Positions 48,850 through 59,923 of a stretch of DNA of 64,000 nucleotides are shown piece by piece. Within the stretch, counting starts at the first letter, position 1. Each line of letters begins with the position of its first letter. This DNA is from Amyelois transitella (lineage: Eukaryota > Arthropoda > Insecta > Lepidoptera > Pyralidae), in assembly GCF_032362555.1 (NCBI RefSeq), contig NC_083527.1:4154001-4218000 (forward strand), read 5' to 3'. Under the pieces are notes generated by a model. It saw nothing but the letters and a program-made list of their open reading frames with translations. It made no database searches and had not been told where the DNA came from. The position numbers and the translations under genes were made by a program.

Positions 48850-49025
48850 TCATACAATAATCACGTCTATATACCTGGCAAGGTAGACAGAGCCAGCAGT
48901 CTTAAAAAGGCGGCGTCCTGCTATATGGCTCAATGGCGGAATCGAGATTCAAATAGTGACAGCCCCTCGCCCAAAAAAGGAATCGAAAGTTTATAAGCCT
49001 TACCCGCCTTTTACGACATCCATGG
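48850..49025 (-). repeat. Family B copy
   Basis: CGTCTATATACCTGGCAAGG and CGCCTTTTACGACATCCATG mark the two ends. The copy is internally shortened. Confidence 0.6.
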
Positions 49026-49529
49026 AAGCAGGTATGAAATATAGGCAGAGTATATTCCTATCGAATAAAGCCGAAGAGCTTAAATACAATGAAAATTCGT
49101 ATGGCCATCGGTACCTAGTCACAATACCAGTTTTGAGAATGATATGCGGCTGGCATAAGACTGACTTAAAACCAACGTCCTTTTATCCAGTAATATTCAA
49201 CAACACTGTCTTTACGCTGAGGCCAGCGGTTGGCTCAATGTGAATGCCAATACGGCCTAACGTGTCTTTGCAAATGGCGTCATAAAATAGAGGGAAGATG
49301 TTTAATAAAGAAACAAGAAGAATGTATTTTGTGGCTCCACATTTGTTGGTGCTTTGAATAATTAAGTCGTGGGTTGCGGACCCCAGATCACGAAGTACTA
49401 CAGCTGAGAATACAACACAGGTAAAGGTTACCTACTGAGGAAGAATTATTGGTTAGGTCGAATTATCTTGTTATCCTGATCTTAATTTACGTGCAGGTTA
49501 TGATTAATAGACAAATCATTATCGTTATC

Positions 49530-49620
49530 ATCATATAGTCACGCCTCTTTCTTAGAGTAGGCAGAGACTAAATCTTTCCAATGAAAGATGTAAGCCATGA
49601 ATGAATCTCCATCTTACAAA
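49530..49620 (-). repeat. RTE-like LINE 3' tail (family A)
   Basis: GTCACGCCTCTTTCTTAGAG and GGCAGAGACTAAATC match the family A end. The rest has decayed. Confidence 0.5.
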
Positions 49621-50164
49621 AAGACAAATCAGTGGACATGATGATGAACACGTCACGTTACCCTTGTTCGTGACTTTTAACACATCGGCGCCTAGAGATA
49701 TCAGAACAAACACGGAACATACAAACATAAACGCTATTTATCAACTATTTGAATTCAATTTAATTGTTTGAACCCGCGTTTATCTCTCAGATTCTCACAG
49801 TTATAGATAGTAACGTAATTACGATACTAAATGCAGGCACATGCACACGACACGAAATGTGAATAACTAAGTTAGTGGGGTCCCGGCACCGACTTCAATA
49901 ATTACCTACTCTGGACTTCATATTGGCCATGAAAAATATAATTTTTACCATTTCAACGTTGATTGCTTTGCTATTGGTGTGAGTGTAAGTTAATGCAACT
50001 ACTTGTAGTGTAGAATTATTCCTGCTTTGATGGTGAATTTCAGTACACATACTTAATTCATTAATATCACAAAACCAGCCATGCAGTCTGGGGGCGTTTC
50101 TAAAGGGGGTCAAAAATCTGCTGTAATTTTGTATAGAATAATTGGCCCAGTGCATTTGTGTTAT

Positions 50165-50310
50165 TCACGTCAGTGGGCCTTGGCCACTCGAATCGAGTAA
50201 TCGAGTGCACATGGGTTGAATCGATTAGCGTGTGACGTCATAGCTAGCGGGACTTCCATTCGCCCGCGAACGGGGGTCACTTATGAAATCGACTTGTGTG
50301 CTAAAATTTT
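50165..50310. promoter_or_regulatory. Candidate regulatory block with CRE palindrome
   Basis: A CpG-richer block in AT-rich DNA contains TGACGTCA (50233-50240) and CTCGAATCGAGTAATCGAG. No transcript can be tied to it, so it remains a candidate only. Confidence 0.25.
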
Positions 50311-52654
50311 GCTGAAGTTGCTGTTAGTGTAATGAATTTATTTATGTACTTTGCTTTTGAGTGTTTGTTTCACTCCCGTGAGAATTTCCACATATAAAAT
50401 AAACAATTTCGAATTTTTCCTTAGCGGATATCTTTGTCATCATAACTATCTAAATATCTTTCAGCGAAATTCGTTCTTGTTTTGGCTACACGTTGATAGA
50501 TGTGTCAGTCATATTTTATTTGTTCAAACTAGTAGTTCGTGGAACATCCGTCTTAGTGGGAATTAAATTAAAAGTAATAAATGTTTTGCTATATAAAGAG
50601 CATACTGACTGACTTATATGTAAATACGCATAGACCATACCCCTGAGTCTAGAGGTATTTAAATTAAGTAAGTATACAGATGCCATTAGCGGTCTAAAAG
50701 CGCATTAGAGACGATTTCTAGTATTTCCGCGGGTAAAGAAATTATCAGAATTTACGTACGCCATAAGAATACCCAGTTTTTTAAAATTCATGTTATGAAC
50801 CTTTTCCGCTAGTGATTGGAGACAATACACAGCCGAAGTTTAAGACGGGAATTTCCAAAATTCACCATAAGCCATATTCTAACCTCTCTAGATACCTAAA
50901 ATTAACCGAACAGCAAGATAGAAATAATTTATTTTGTCAATGTTCGTGAATGAAGGTTTACCTTCGGAATCGTCCCAAATTCGCAAGAATCAGACCAAAT
51001 AAGAAACTATGTGTTGTTTCATCATAATTGCCCAACTAAAGATGGAGCAGTCACTAAATATGAGCCGTCATTGTCGGCGATCTTATCGCGATCGTAGGCC
51101 GTGTCGTGACGCAACCAGGCGGTTACAGGGCGACCAGCTAGTAGGGAGATATGGGATAACTTCAATGAGAAAGATATTCCAGGAACAGACAACATGGCAT
51201 TGGTAAGGATTTCCTTCGATTCCATCAGTGCTCCAAGTGCCAAAATAAAATAGATATCGCACCCTTTGTCTAAAATATAAATCGTATATTTAATTGTAAG
51301 GATTTTCATCAATGTAAGCCTGAAATTGTCAGCTACATTTAAAATGTACACCAAGAAACAGGTACATATATCAATGTCCTTATAAACAAATAACTATATG
51401 ATACTTCGGTATCATATACTATTCATAGTTACTTACTATTTATGCACGCTCCAGTTTATTAGTAAAAGTTGGTCAAAAAAAAAATTTTCTAACTTAAACC
51501 CTGGTCACCCCACTGTTTCAACGGTCTGCTGCACTGGCAGCGTGTCGTGTGGTCACTACACCTGGCCAAGGAGCATATGGCAAGAAAAATTACATTTTAA
51601 CAGTCCTTTCTATTTCACTGTAATAAAACTTGCTGAATTGCTCATTGTATGGCATTGTCATTGCAATAAAGGTATTGTGGAGCAGTTTAGCCTTAACGAG
51701 TATGCGATTTAGTTAAAATAAATTGTACATTTTCGTGTTTTATCGTGTCTGAATTGGATCTTTAAGATTCTGTAGCACAACACATAAGAACGGAACTCGA
51801 ATAGGTTTAATACAGTCGGATATGTAACAGAAAGTAGTGTATATTAATTATAACCAACTAAAAATTGTGAGAATTGATTTTACAAATCGAGTTTACAAAC
51901 AAACAATTTTATTTCGATACAAGCTGTGGTGCGCGACTTCTTTCGCGAAATGAGTTATTTCGGCATAACATAAGGTTGACTACCTACCGAAATGAAATTG
52001 TATCTACCTACTCTATATTTTGCCCAGACTTTAAACTAAAACACAAAAGGAGGACATACCTATATCCTATCTTACAAAGAACTATAGTATAATTGCCAGC
52101 TTAAACCTTTGTTTAAATATATTTAATCATAAAGCACTTACCTACTTATTTCAAACTGTTTTTCTATGATATGATGACAGAAACTGGAATATTTAGTCTT
52201 ATAATTCGCCAAAATCAAAATATTGATTGATATTAATTTACTATTTTATACTAAGTTTCGAAATTTCTGCAAATGAGTTTCTCTAAGTGTGGTAAAAGTA
52301 TTTCATCATCAGAAACGTAGGTAGTATCACCAAGTTTTCTACAGCACTGTCACACAACAGTGCCAATTTGTGCATTATTGTTCTGCTCCAATAGCAGACA
52401 CACTGCAGTAAAAACATAATGACGTGTCATTAGTACATTATTGCATGGGTTTTCGTATAACTAGTTATTTTATCGACTATTTTCTCTACTTCCCGCTACT
52501 TTCACAAGTTTACAGTTTCATAGTAGGCGTTTGGTGACTTTTCATCCTCCTGGCTAGGTTGCGTCTAGTCGGTTCCAAAAGGAGCCTGAAGTGCACCTAT
52601 GATCTTGGATTGGGAAGCTAAGTACTTACATATACACACACACACACACACATA

Positions 52655-52748
52655 CATATGTCACATGCAATCACGTCTATATCCCTTGCGGGGTAGACAG
52701 AGCCAACAGTCTTGAAAAGACTGATAGACCACGTTCAGCTGTTTGTTT
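52655..52748 (-). repeat. Family B end fragment next to a CA microsatellite
   Basis: It contains CTATATCCCTTGCGGGGTAG and CTTGAAAAGACTGATAGACC. The (CA)n tract at about 52635-52651 adjoins it. Confidence 0.65.
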
Positions 52749-53689
52749 TGGAAGCTAAGTTTTTACACAAAATGACTCTGACCTGACCTCCAAGCCCGCA
52801 ATCTTTGCAGGGAAAGCTATTACCCTAAAATTTAACTATTATTTGTATATGTATTGTTCACAAGATTACAATTTCATCGTTCTTGTCTTTTCTAATTGTT
52901 ACACATGCTTAGGTATATCACGTCTTCACCCATCACGGTAAGACAATGCCAGAAGTCACAAGAAGGCCTCATTTACCTGGTTGGCCCAATTAGAAAATTA
53001 CGGGCACATTTTATTGTAGAACTAGGATATCTTTTCCATACATACTCTTTCTTTATCGTGGGTTAAAAAATAACAAATGATAGAATGCGTTATCAAATAT
53101 CCAACTGGTGGTTTATTCATAAAACGCTTAGCTACGCGATATGCAGTATGGTCCGATGCATTGTAACACATTGTATGCAGTTTTTTGCACGTGACCCTTA
53201 CGATATCAACTTACACTCTTGATAATAAATGACTGAGGAAGAGTATTAATTGTATCCATTATAAATGTTATTTGATGTCGCTAACTTTAATAAACTCCTT
53301 CACAGCTGAATCGCTTACCGTTTTTGACAAAGTTTTGTATAAATATCTGTTAAGTATGCTGCCCGCCCGGTTCAGGATTTCATCTTTCACTACCCAAAGG
53401 TTGGCTGGAAGAGATTGCTTAGCGATAAGTCCGCCTTCGCTCAACATATTCATAATTTATGTTCCTACTTACTACATATGTATTTTTTTATGGACAATAA
53501 AGTTAATATGTATTTATATTTGTTAAAGAAAGGCTACATGTTTCTCATTATTCCCACGTACGGAAGAAACGGGAATAATCGGAAATTTTGCGGAAAAAGT
53601 CTCGTAGTGTACAAGGGCACCATAAAGTTTCGTTAATGTCAATGCAGAGCAAATTTTTGCAACTATAAACTAAGTTGCTAGCCAATCAC

Positions 53690-53908
53690 TTACAAGAAGT
53701 ATTTCAAAGTTTCAAAGCCTTTCCCTTTAGTCGCCTTTTACGACATCCATGGAAAAGATATCTTAGACGATGGGCTAGCAACCTGCCACTATTTGAATCT
53801 CAATTACATATAGGTATCATTGAGCCAAGCAGCCGAACGTGGCCTCTCAGTCTTTCTAATACTGCTGGCTCTGTCTACCCCGCAAGGGATAGACGTGATT
53901 ATATGTTA
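53690..53908 (+). repeat. Family B copy
   Basis: TAGTCGCCTTTTACGACATC and TACCCCGCAAGGGATAGACG are both present, but the left part is rearranged, with its first block in opposite orientation to the rest. Confidence 0.6.
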
Positions 53909-56900
53909 TATTATGTTAGTCTGCAATCTGTTATGTATTTTAACCAAAGTGATGGGCATGGTCAAGTTAAATGACATGAAACTACAATTTACTTATGTGT
54001 TTATACATGTTTCTCACTTGGATATCCGAGAGGGCATTATTCTAACTTCGTGTTTGAATGATCTGTGAATCCAAACATTGAGTCATACAGAGTGGACTAA
54101 TGTGGCTCGCCATTCGTCCACCACGTCCCTCGCCATGGTAACCAACTGCTTGGTATTAAATAGGACTTTTTCTTAATTCTTCTAGCCACTGCTGAATGAA
54201 AGACATCCAGGTATCCTTTTTTTAACCAAAAGAATTATTTTATCTGTTTTATTCAAGCATTTTTTTATTTATTTCTTTTTAACTCAACTATTATAAAGCA
54301 TAAATCAAGAAAAAAATTAAAAGTGTTTGGTTCGTAAGTTCGTAGTTCGTTGGAAGATGAATAAAGGTAAAAGATTAAATAATAAAGAAAATATGAGTAG
54401 AAAGGGAGTAATTTGGTGACAATGGAAGAAACCTTACATACGTTACAAAAAAAGTGGAATGTGTATGGACACGTAGACATTATTTAATGTCACTCTCTCC
54501 TTGATTTTAAAGTTAATTCAAACAGCACAAATGTCTATTTTCCAGATTTAAACTAAGATGTGGTTACCCTTCTCACATCTCAATCGGCGAAGTGGAAATA
54601 ACCGCAGACTACATATGTGATGTGTATAAAACAAAGAACTTAGTGAATACTATTAAGTTGGTTATAGAGGATAGACCAGCGACGTTTTGCTCTGCGGTTT
54701 CTGACAGAGTAGAAAAGAAAAGAGCCACTCCACCTTCCCTTGAATATTATTGGATTGGACATACTTACATGTAGTGCATCAAAAAAAAGCATGGTGATTT
54801 TAATTTCGTATGGGCCGGCCGTAAAAAAGTAAGTCACATCTCTTTAAAGTTGATATCCACTGATGGGGATGTTTTTTCTACTTGCGTGAAGAAGCATTAA
54901 TATTTTCACAAAAAAAAAGTTTAAACTCACTTCATTATCCACGGATATACCTACCGATGTGTAAGCTTCTACTTTCTTAAAGTAAGCTAAAACTGAATTG
55001 TTCTCTTCTAAAATAAAGTAGGAATAAAATAGGGAAGAGCGGAAGAAATATTAATAGTGGAAGTATTTTAAGGAATTCCCATGGTCCGAATCCGAAACAA
55101 AACCAACCAAGCAGGCTTTATTATAGTCTGTAACAAATCCAAGCCTTTCATTTACTCCGACTGTATTACTTTCATGTGTTTATGTTCATGTCTTCCAATA
55201 TACTGCCATTATGTTTTGACCTCAATGATGCGCTTTCGTAGACACACGTCACACGTTTTGTCGTCAAAGAGGAAATGTTTGCGAATTTGCAAGCAAGCTG
55301 TTCACTGTCATCGAGAAACGATGGGTGTACTTTACGAGTAACTAGTTACCACATAACCTGAGTTAACCCGCCTGATTTTCCTTATGGAAAAACGAAAAAA
55401 ATTAAATCCATTTCAGAACACTTTTTGTTGAAGTTTGTTTCCTAACAAAAAACTGAATCGCTGACTAACGGAAACTATTCAGTGAACAGCGAACTATTTC
55501 TGAATTCTTTTCACAATTCTAATTAGATTCCGAATGGCCAATCTGTTTGGCTTTTAGCTAGTTAAGCTGAGTTCACTGTTAAGCTTTATTTTCATGATTT
55601 CTGAGTAAATAAGCAAGTTATTAATATTGTGGAATTCAAAGAATTTGGGATTATGTATGCTATAAACTTTATTAATTGCATTATAGAAAGAACAGAAGAA
55701 AGAAGAACATAAGATTACTACTTTTGATTTTTGAAAATTTGTAACGAATAACCTTAAAACCATCTCGACCGATTTTTATAAACTTTGGCATGGAGACAAA
55801 CAAAACCTCACGAGTAACATCTGCTACCTGTACCCACGGGAGCGAAGTCCCGCTCAAACTATCTGTGATAAAAGAATAAAGAGTTACTGTTATTTCTCTT
55901 TAGGGCGATCATAAATAATAAGCTTTCTTGAGAAAAAATACAAAAAATCTAGGTACATAAAAATCGCAATATAGGTCATCTATTCATCATCTCATAGAGA
56001 GAATGATTTACAAGTGCAAAAAAATAACATGTAACATATCGGCCCAAATGGTGTCCCCTGTGGAACGCCTTTACTTTCTAGTCTTTTTTGCCTGCATCAG
56101 ATCATTTGAGGTCATCGCACTCTATTAGGCAACGTGATTGTGGCCAATGCCAATACTTGTTCGTGATTCCATTAGACTGGTCCTACTCATCAATACTTGT
56201 AATAATATTTGGTTATTCTAACCTCGCATTAGCTGTTATAACTAAATTATATCCTTCTTTAATCACCTTTGTTTAAAATAGTTTTTTTTTCGCTATTTTC
56301 ATTACACGTACTTAATTTTAAAAGCGTAGATAGGTAACGATATCATAAATTTTAATTTTTATTAGTGTAGTCAATTTAGCCTATAGGTACTAATCAGCTG
56401 TGTTAACTAATCTTTTCTTTCTCATTAATATCACCACACTTATTTTAAGTAATTTTATTTAAGCTTCTCTTTACAAATCTTAATACTATTTCATCTAGTT
56501 GTTCTACTATTGTTAATGCCACCTAGACGTATTTTTTTAATTGTATGATCTTTATTTTGAAAACCTGCATGTTTACTGTAATAAAAATACGTTTGTTAAT
56601 TCTTGTCACTTAACGGTCCATCACAAATCAATTTGAAACGGCCCCTCGTATAGCATTGTTCTGTAAAGCTTGGTAGTACTTAGCCCCTTACTTGTGTTCG
56701 GCCAATTGATGTCCTTGTATCAATTGATGCTGTGACAGAACAATTGTTCTGAGTGATCACTTACGTTTCGTGTTAAGGATTCGTCGCTGTTTAGTACAAT
56801 AGCTGTACCAGCATCTTGTTATATTTGTGTGTCAATGTCAAAAGTAATATTTAAGTTGGCTTAAGTGGAGCTATGATACTTGCGATCCATTTACAATGAA

Positions 56901-57664
56901 TTAAATAAGCATACCATACTTACAGGTAAGGACTAAAAGGGTAAATTTGAATCGAGACGAAAAAACGCAAAAGCTCTTATTATCTGGATTACTTTAATTT
57001 TTGTAGATTTCCACAAGAATGAAGTTATGCAACGGGCAAAAGTATTGTCAATGAAAAAGCAAGAGATAATGCATAGCATACATCTGAACACGAACCTCAC
57101 AACTTCGCCCAGATACCACATATTTTCACACACCACTTTCCCTGCATACTTCTTTTGCATCATCGATATTCGTCAATTCGTTCATGCAACAAGATTTTCG
57201 TTTCGGGGTAGGTACTTCAAAAGAGAAATTTCTCAAAATAACTGTGAAGGATGAACATGGATATGTAATTTTATCAATAACTGAGGTTTATAACCATCAC
57301 TCCATATCTATGCCTTTCAAACTTGTAACTAAATTTGTACAAATCGGATCATTTCCACTTCGCCTGAGAGGAAATTTGAACTCGCTAAAACTACACAAGA
57401 TGGATGATCTTCATCCCTTTCGTGACGTGGAAGGAAATTAAAATGAATTGACACGTTTCTTTATACATTATTTGTTTTTAAAATTATTAAACCGAGCGAG
57501 CGAAGCTATTGAGGTCTAACGTTCAGTTTGGGGCGAAAATACATTGATTTATAAATTTTTACGCGGCGAACAATTAACCTGCATTAAGTTTAGGTACCAA
57601 TGTGGTCATATCAAACATAAAAGCATTCACAATGATTTTAGAGAGAGAGAGAGTCTTATAATAA

Positions 57665-58040
57665 GAGACATGAGTGTCGGTGGACGAACGGTTAAGATAT
57701 CCGTATAATAAAACTGATGATACATTCTCTTTTACGGTGAGGGTTAAACACCATGATGAAACTGCAAGCACTTATAACTGGGTATGAAACCATGATCCAT
57801 TAGGTATGGGTAAAGTGACCATACGTCCCGCTTTCGGCGGGATTGTCCCTCTTTCAGGCTGTTCCCGTGTTCCCGCTGTCCCCAGCGAGAGTAAAAACGT
57901 CCCGCTTTTACAAACAAAGCAAGTTTTTATACTTATTTTATATCAACATGGGTCACATTAGGTATGGGTAAGATAGATTTCCATGCAAGGTTACGGAGGT
58001 CAGACAGTAGTCGTTTCGTATGAAACCCTGACTTACCTAT
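57665..58040 (+). repeat. tRNA-derived SINE split by a later insertion
   Basis: The tRNA-like head (GTCGGTGGACGAACGGTTAA) and first body part (57665-57813) resume at 57972 with TTACGGAGGTCAGACAGTAG and AACCCTGACTTACC, matching the tail of the 22.2-kb SINE. The break is filled by a 142-bp insert. Confidence 0.65.
57814..57955. mobile_element. 142-bp insert with 16-bp target duplication
   Basis: It is bounded by perfect direct repeats CATTAGGTATGGGTAA (57798-57813 and 57956-57971). It starts AGTGACCATACGTCCCGC and ends ATGGGTCA, so the extreme ends are weakly inverted. The CGTCCCGC block recurs near its other side. The class is unknown; the long duplication points to LINE-type retroposition rather than a cut-and-paste transposon. 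Confidence 0.6.
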
Positions 58041-58609
58041 ATAAAATATGTTTTTCTCTCTCTCAAACTTGGACTTCGGATGGACTTTGTCCATCTGCCA
58101 TTCGTATAATCCCAATTACAATTTGTTTTCTCTTCACGCGTTATCTACTGAACCGATTTATGTGAAATTGCGTTGAAATTAAGAATCTGGAAAAGGATAA
58201 AGGTTACTTTTTTTCCTGTTAAAAACTATAGTTCCCGTGGAATTTGCGAAAAACCTATATTCTTTTGCGGATGGCGCACAATTCGCGCGATCTAAGCTGC
58301 GGGTAGAAACTAGTAATTTCGTAAATTAATATATTTGTTTCCCTTTGGAATAAGGATATAGGATCACAGATTTTCCTCGCTTCTACATCAATCTCTGTCG
58401 TGTCTCGCTCGCCGGTGGGTTCAATGACTTTATTTATCTTAAACCTATCAATAGCATCCCTGGATAGGCGTGTATTGATTACGCGTTGTCCATGGTTACC
58501 GACAGATGGTTAGGTAAGTAATATTTTATATTATAGGCAAAATACATCTGATAGAAAGGAAAAACATACTTAGTGTATGTACTTATGCTAGCTGATTCTC
58601 TTATCGAAC

Positions 58610-58790
58610 AGATTGTAAAAGTCTTTCAAGGGAAAGCCTTCTAAATTTGGAATAACCCATGGTCTAGCAACTTGTCATTAATCTGAATCTCAATTTTCAA
58701 CTGAAATTGAATGAGGCCTTCAAGTTTTTTCGAGACTCTGTATTAACACTACCTATCGACCCCGTAAAGGATAAATACGTGAAGTGTGGA
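58610..58790 (+). repeat. Degenerate family B copy
   Basis: GGTCTAGCAACTTGTCATTA and CCCCGTAAAGGATAAATACG are recognisable. Many substitutions suggest an old copy. Confidence 0.5.
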
Positions 58791-58851
58791 ACGGTTTATT
58801 TATCCTCTTCTGTACGATATTGTAAGATTCGTATTTCGTATTATTTTGGCT

Positions 58852-59883
58852 ATAAAATAAAATAAATAAAATAAAATAAAAATAAAATAAAAATCGTTTA
58901 TTTTCAGACAACAAAAGTCCATAGATTTGTTAGTAAAACTTAACCTAAGTTAGTAAATCCGACAGAGACATGAAACATAAAATGAAAATTAAATAGAAAC
59001 AATAAAAGTGCGAGAGCGATTACAAAGGCGTGTGCGTTTCCCTAATCAATCTCCTCACTAGGCAGACCCATATAGGAGACGTATACCTATCTGCCAACGT
59101 TGTCAGTATGCTATTCGGACTACTCCGCACCCTGCGGATCAGCGATGTGGTCTTCTTCCGTATAATTGCAGGAAAACCATCTACTTGATATTCAGCGAAC
59201 ATCGCCGATGCGCTACAGTAACGGGGCAGTCCCAACAACATCCGAAAAACATTGTTATATTGAACACGTAAGGCGTCCAGTGATTTTTTAGTATGACTAG
59301 TCCACAGACCTCCCGTGTACATATTCTGGCAGTAGGCTTTAAAGAGGGTGAGTTTGACCTCTTCTGTACAACGGGAAAATCTGCGAGCCAGCATATTTCC
59401 TCTGACTGCTAACGCCCTACGCTCCCTCTCAATGTCGGCATCGTCTTTAAGGTCTTCGGCAATTATATGTCCTAAGTATTTAAATTTAGATACGCGTTGA
59501 ATGTTCATGCCGTTCAGGGTAATATTGTGATTGGTTTCAGGACATTTACCGGCGGCCCCAAAGACCATGTATTCCGACTTTTTTACATTATATATGAGCC
59601 CATGCTCCATGGCATATGACTCACACACGCACAACAATTGATTTAAACCGCCCAAAGTCGGGGCAAGCAGTACCATGTCATCAGCATAGTTTATATTGTT
59701 GATGCTAACTCCATCAATTCGACATCCAACACGCATACTACTCAGCCCGACAATGAGATCATTGACATATATGTTGAAGAGCGTAGGCGATGTCAGGCCA
59801 CCTTGTCTTACCCCGCTCTCCAACCTATATGCCCCAGACAGACAGCCAGCCCATTTTACATAATTGGTTTGGTTAGTATACCA
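58852..59883 (-). mobile_element. CR1-like LINE, 3' part with (TTTTA)n tail
   Basis: This is the 3' part of the LINE whose 5' part lies at 63390-64000. The minus-strand frame runs from the junction at 59883 (WYTNQTNYVKWAG, then LESGVRQGGLTSPTLFN and NINYADDMVLL) to a stop at 59020. The catalytic YADD box is intact. The 3' UTR is short and ends in TTTTA repeats (58894-58852). The reading frame has no stop, suggesting a young copy. Clade assignment (CR1/Rex group) is from motif style only. Confidence 0.75.
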
Positions 59884-59886
59884 AAC

Positions 59887-59888
59887 TT

Positions 59889-59923
<35 letters not shown>

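Larger units (their letters stand above)
45760..58600. other. Long stretch without recognised coding exons
   Basis: Scattered short ORFs lack splice context, codon bias or recognisable motifs. Contents are repeat pieces: family B at 47540-47710, 48850-49025, 52655-52748 and 53690-53908, family A at 49530-49620, a degenerate piece at 53345-53420, a (CA)n run at about 52635-52651, retroelement tails near 55745-55860 and 58120-58315, and the SINE at 57.7 kb. A CRE-type palindrome lies at 50233. It could be a long intron of a gene outside the window or simply intergenic. Confidence 0.45.

Noticed and set aside
48956-49243. 95-residue ORF
   Set aside because: It starts inside a family B copy, has no recognisable motif and shows no splice support.
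51009-51206. Possible coding exon (IPGTDNMA near 51180)
   Set aside because: The longer frame is not bounded by a good acceptor, the alternative frame has a stop just upstream, and nothing nearby joins it.
57027-57441. Short overlapping ORFs
   Set aside because: They overlap a decayed family A LINE fragment around 57110-57185 and otherwise show no coding signal.
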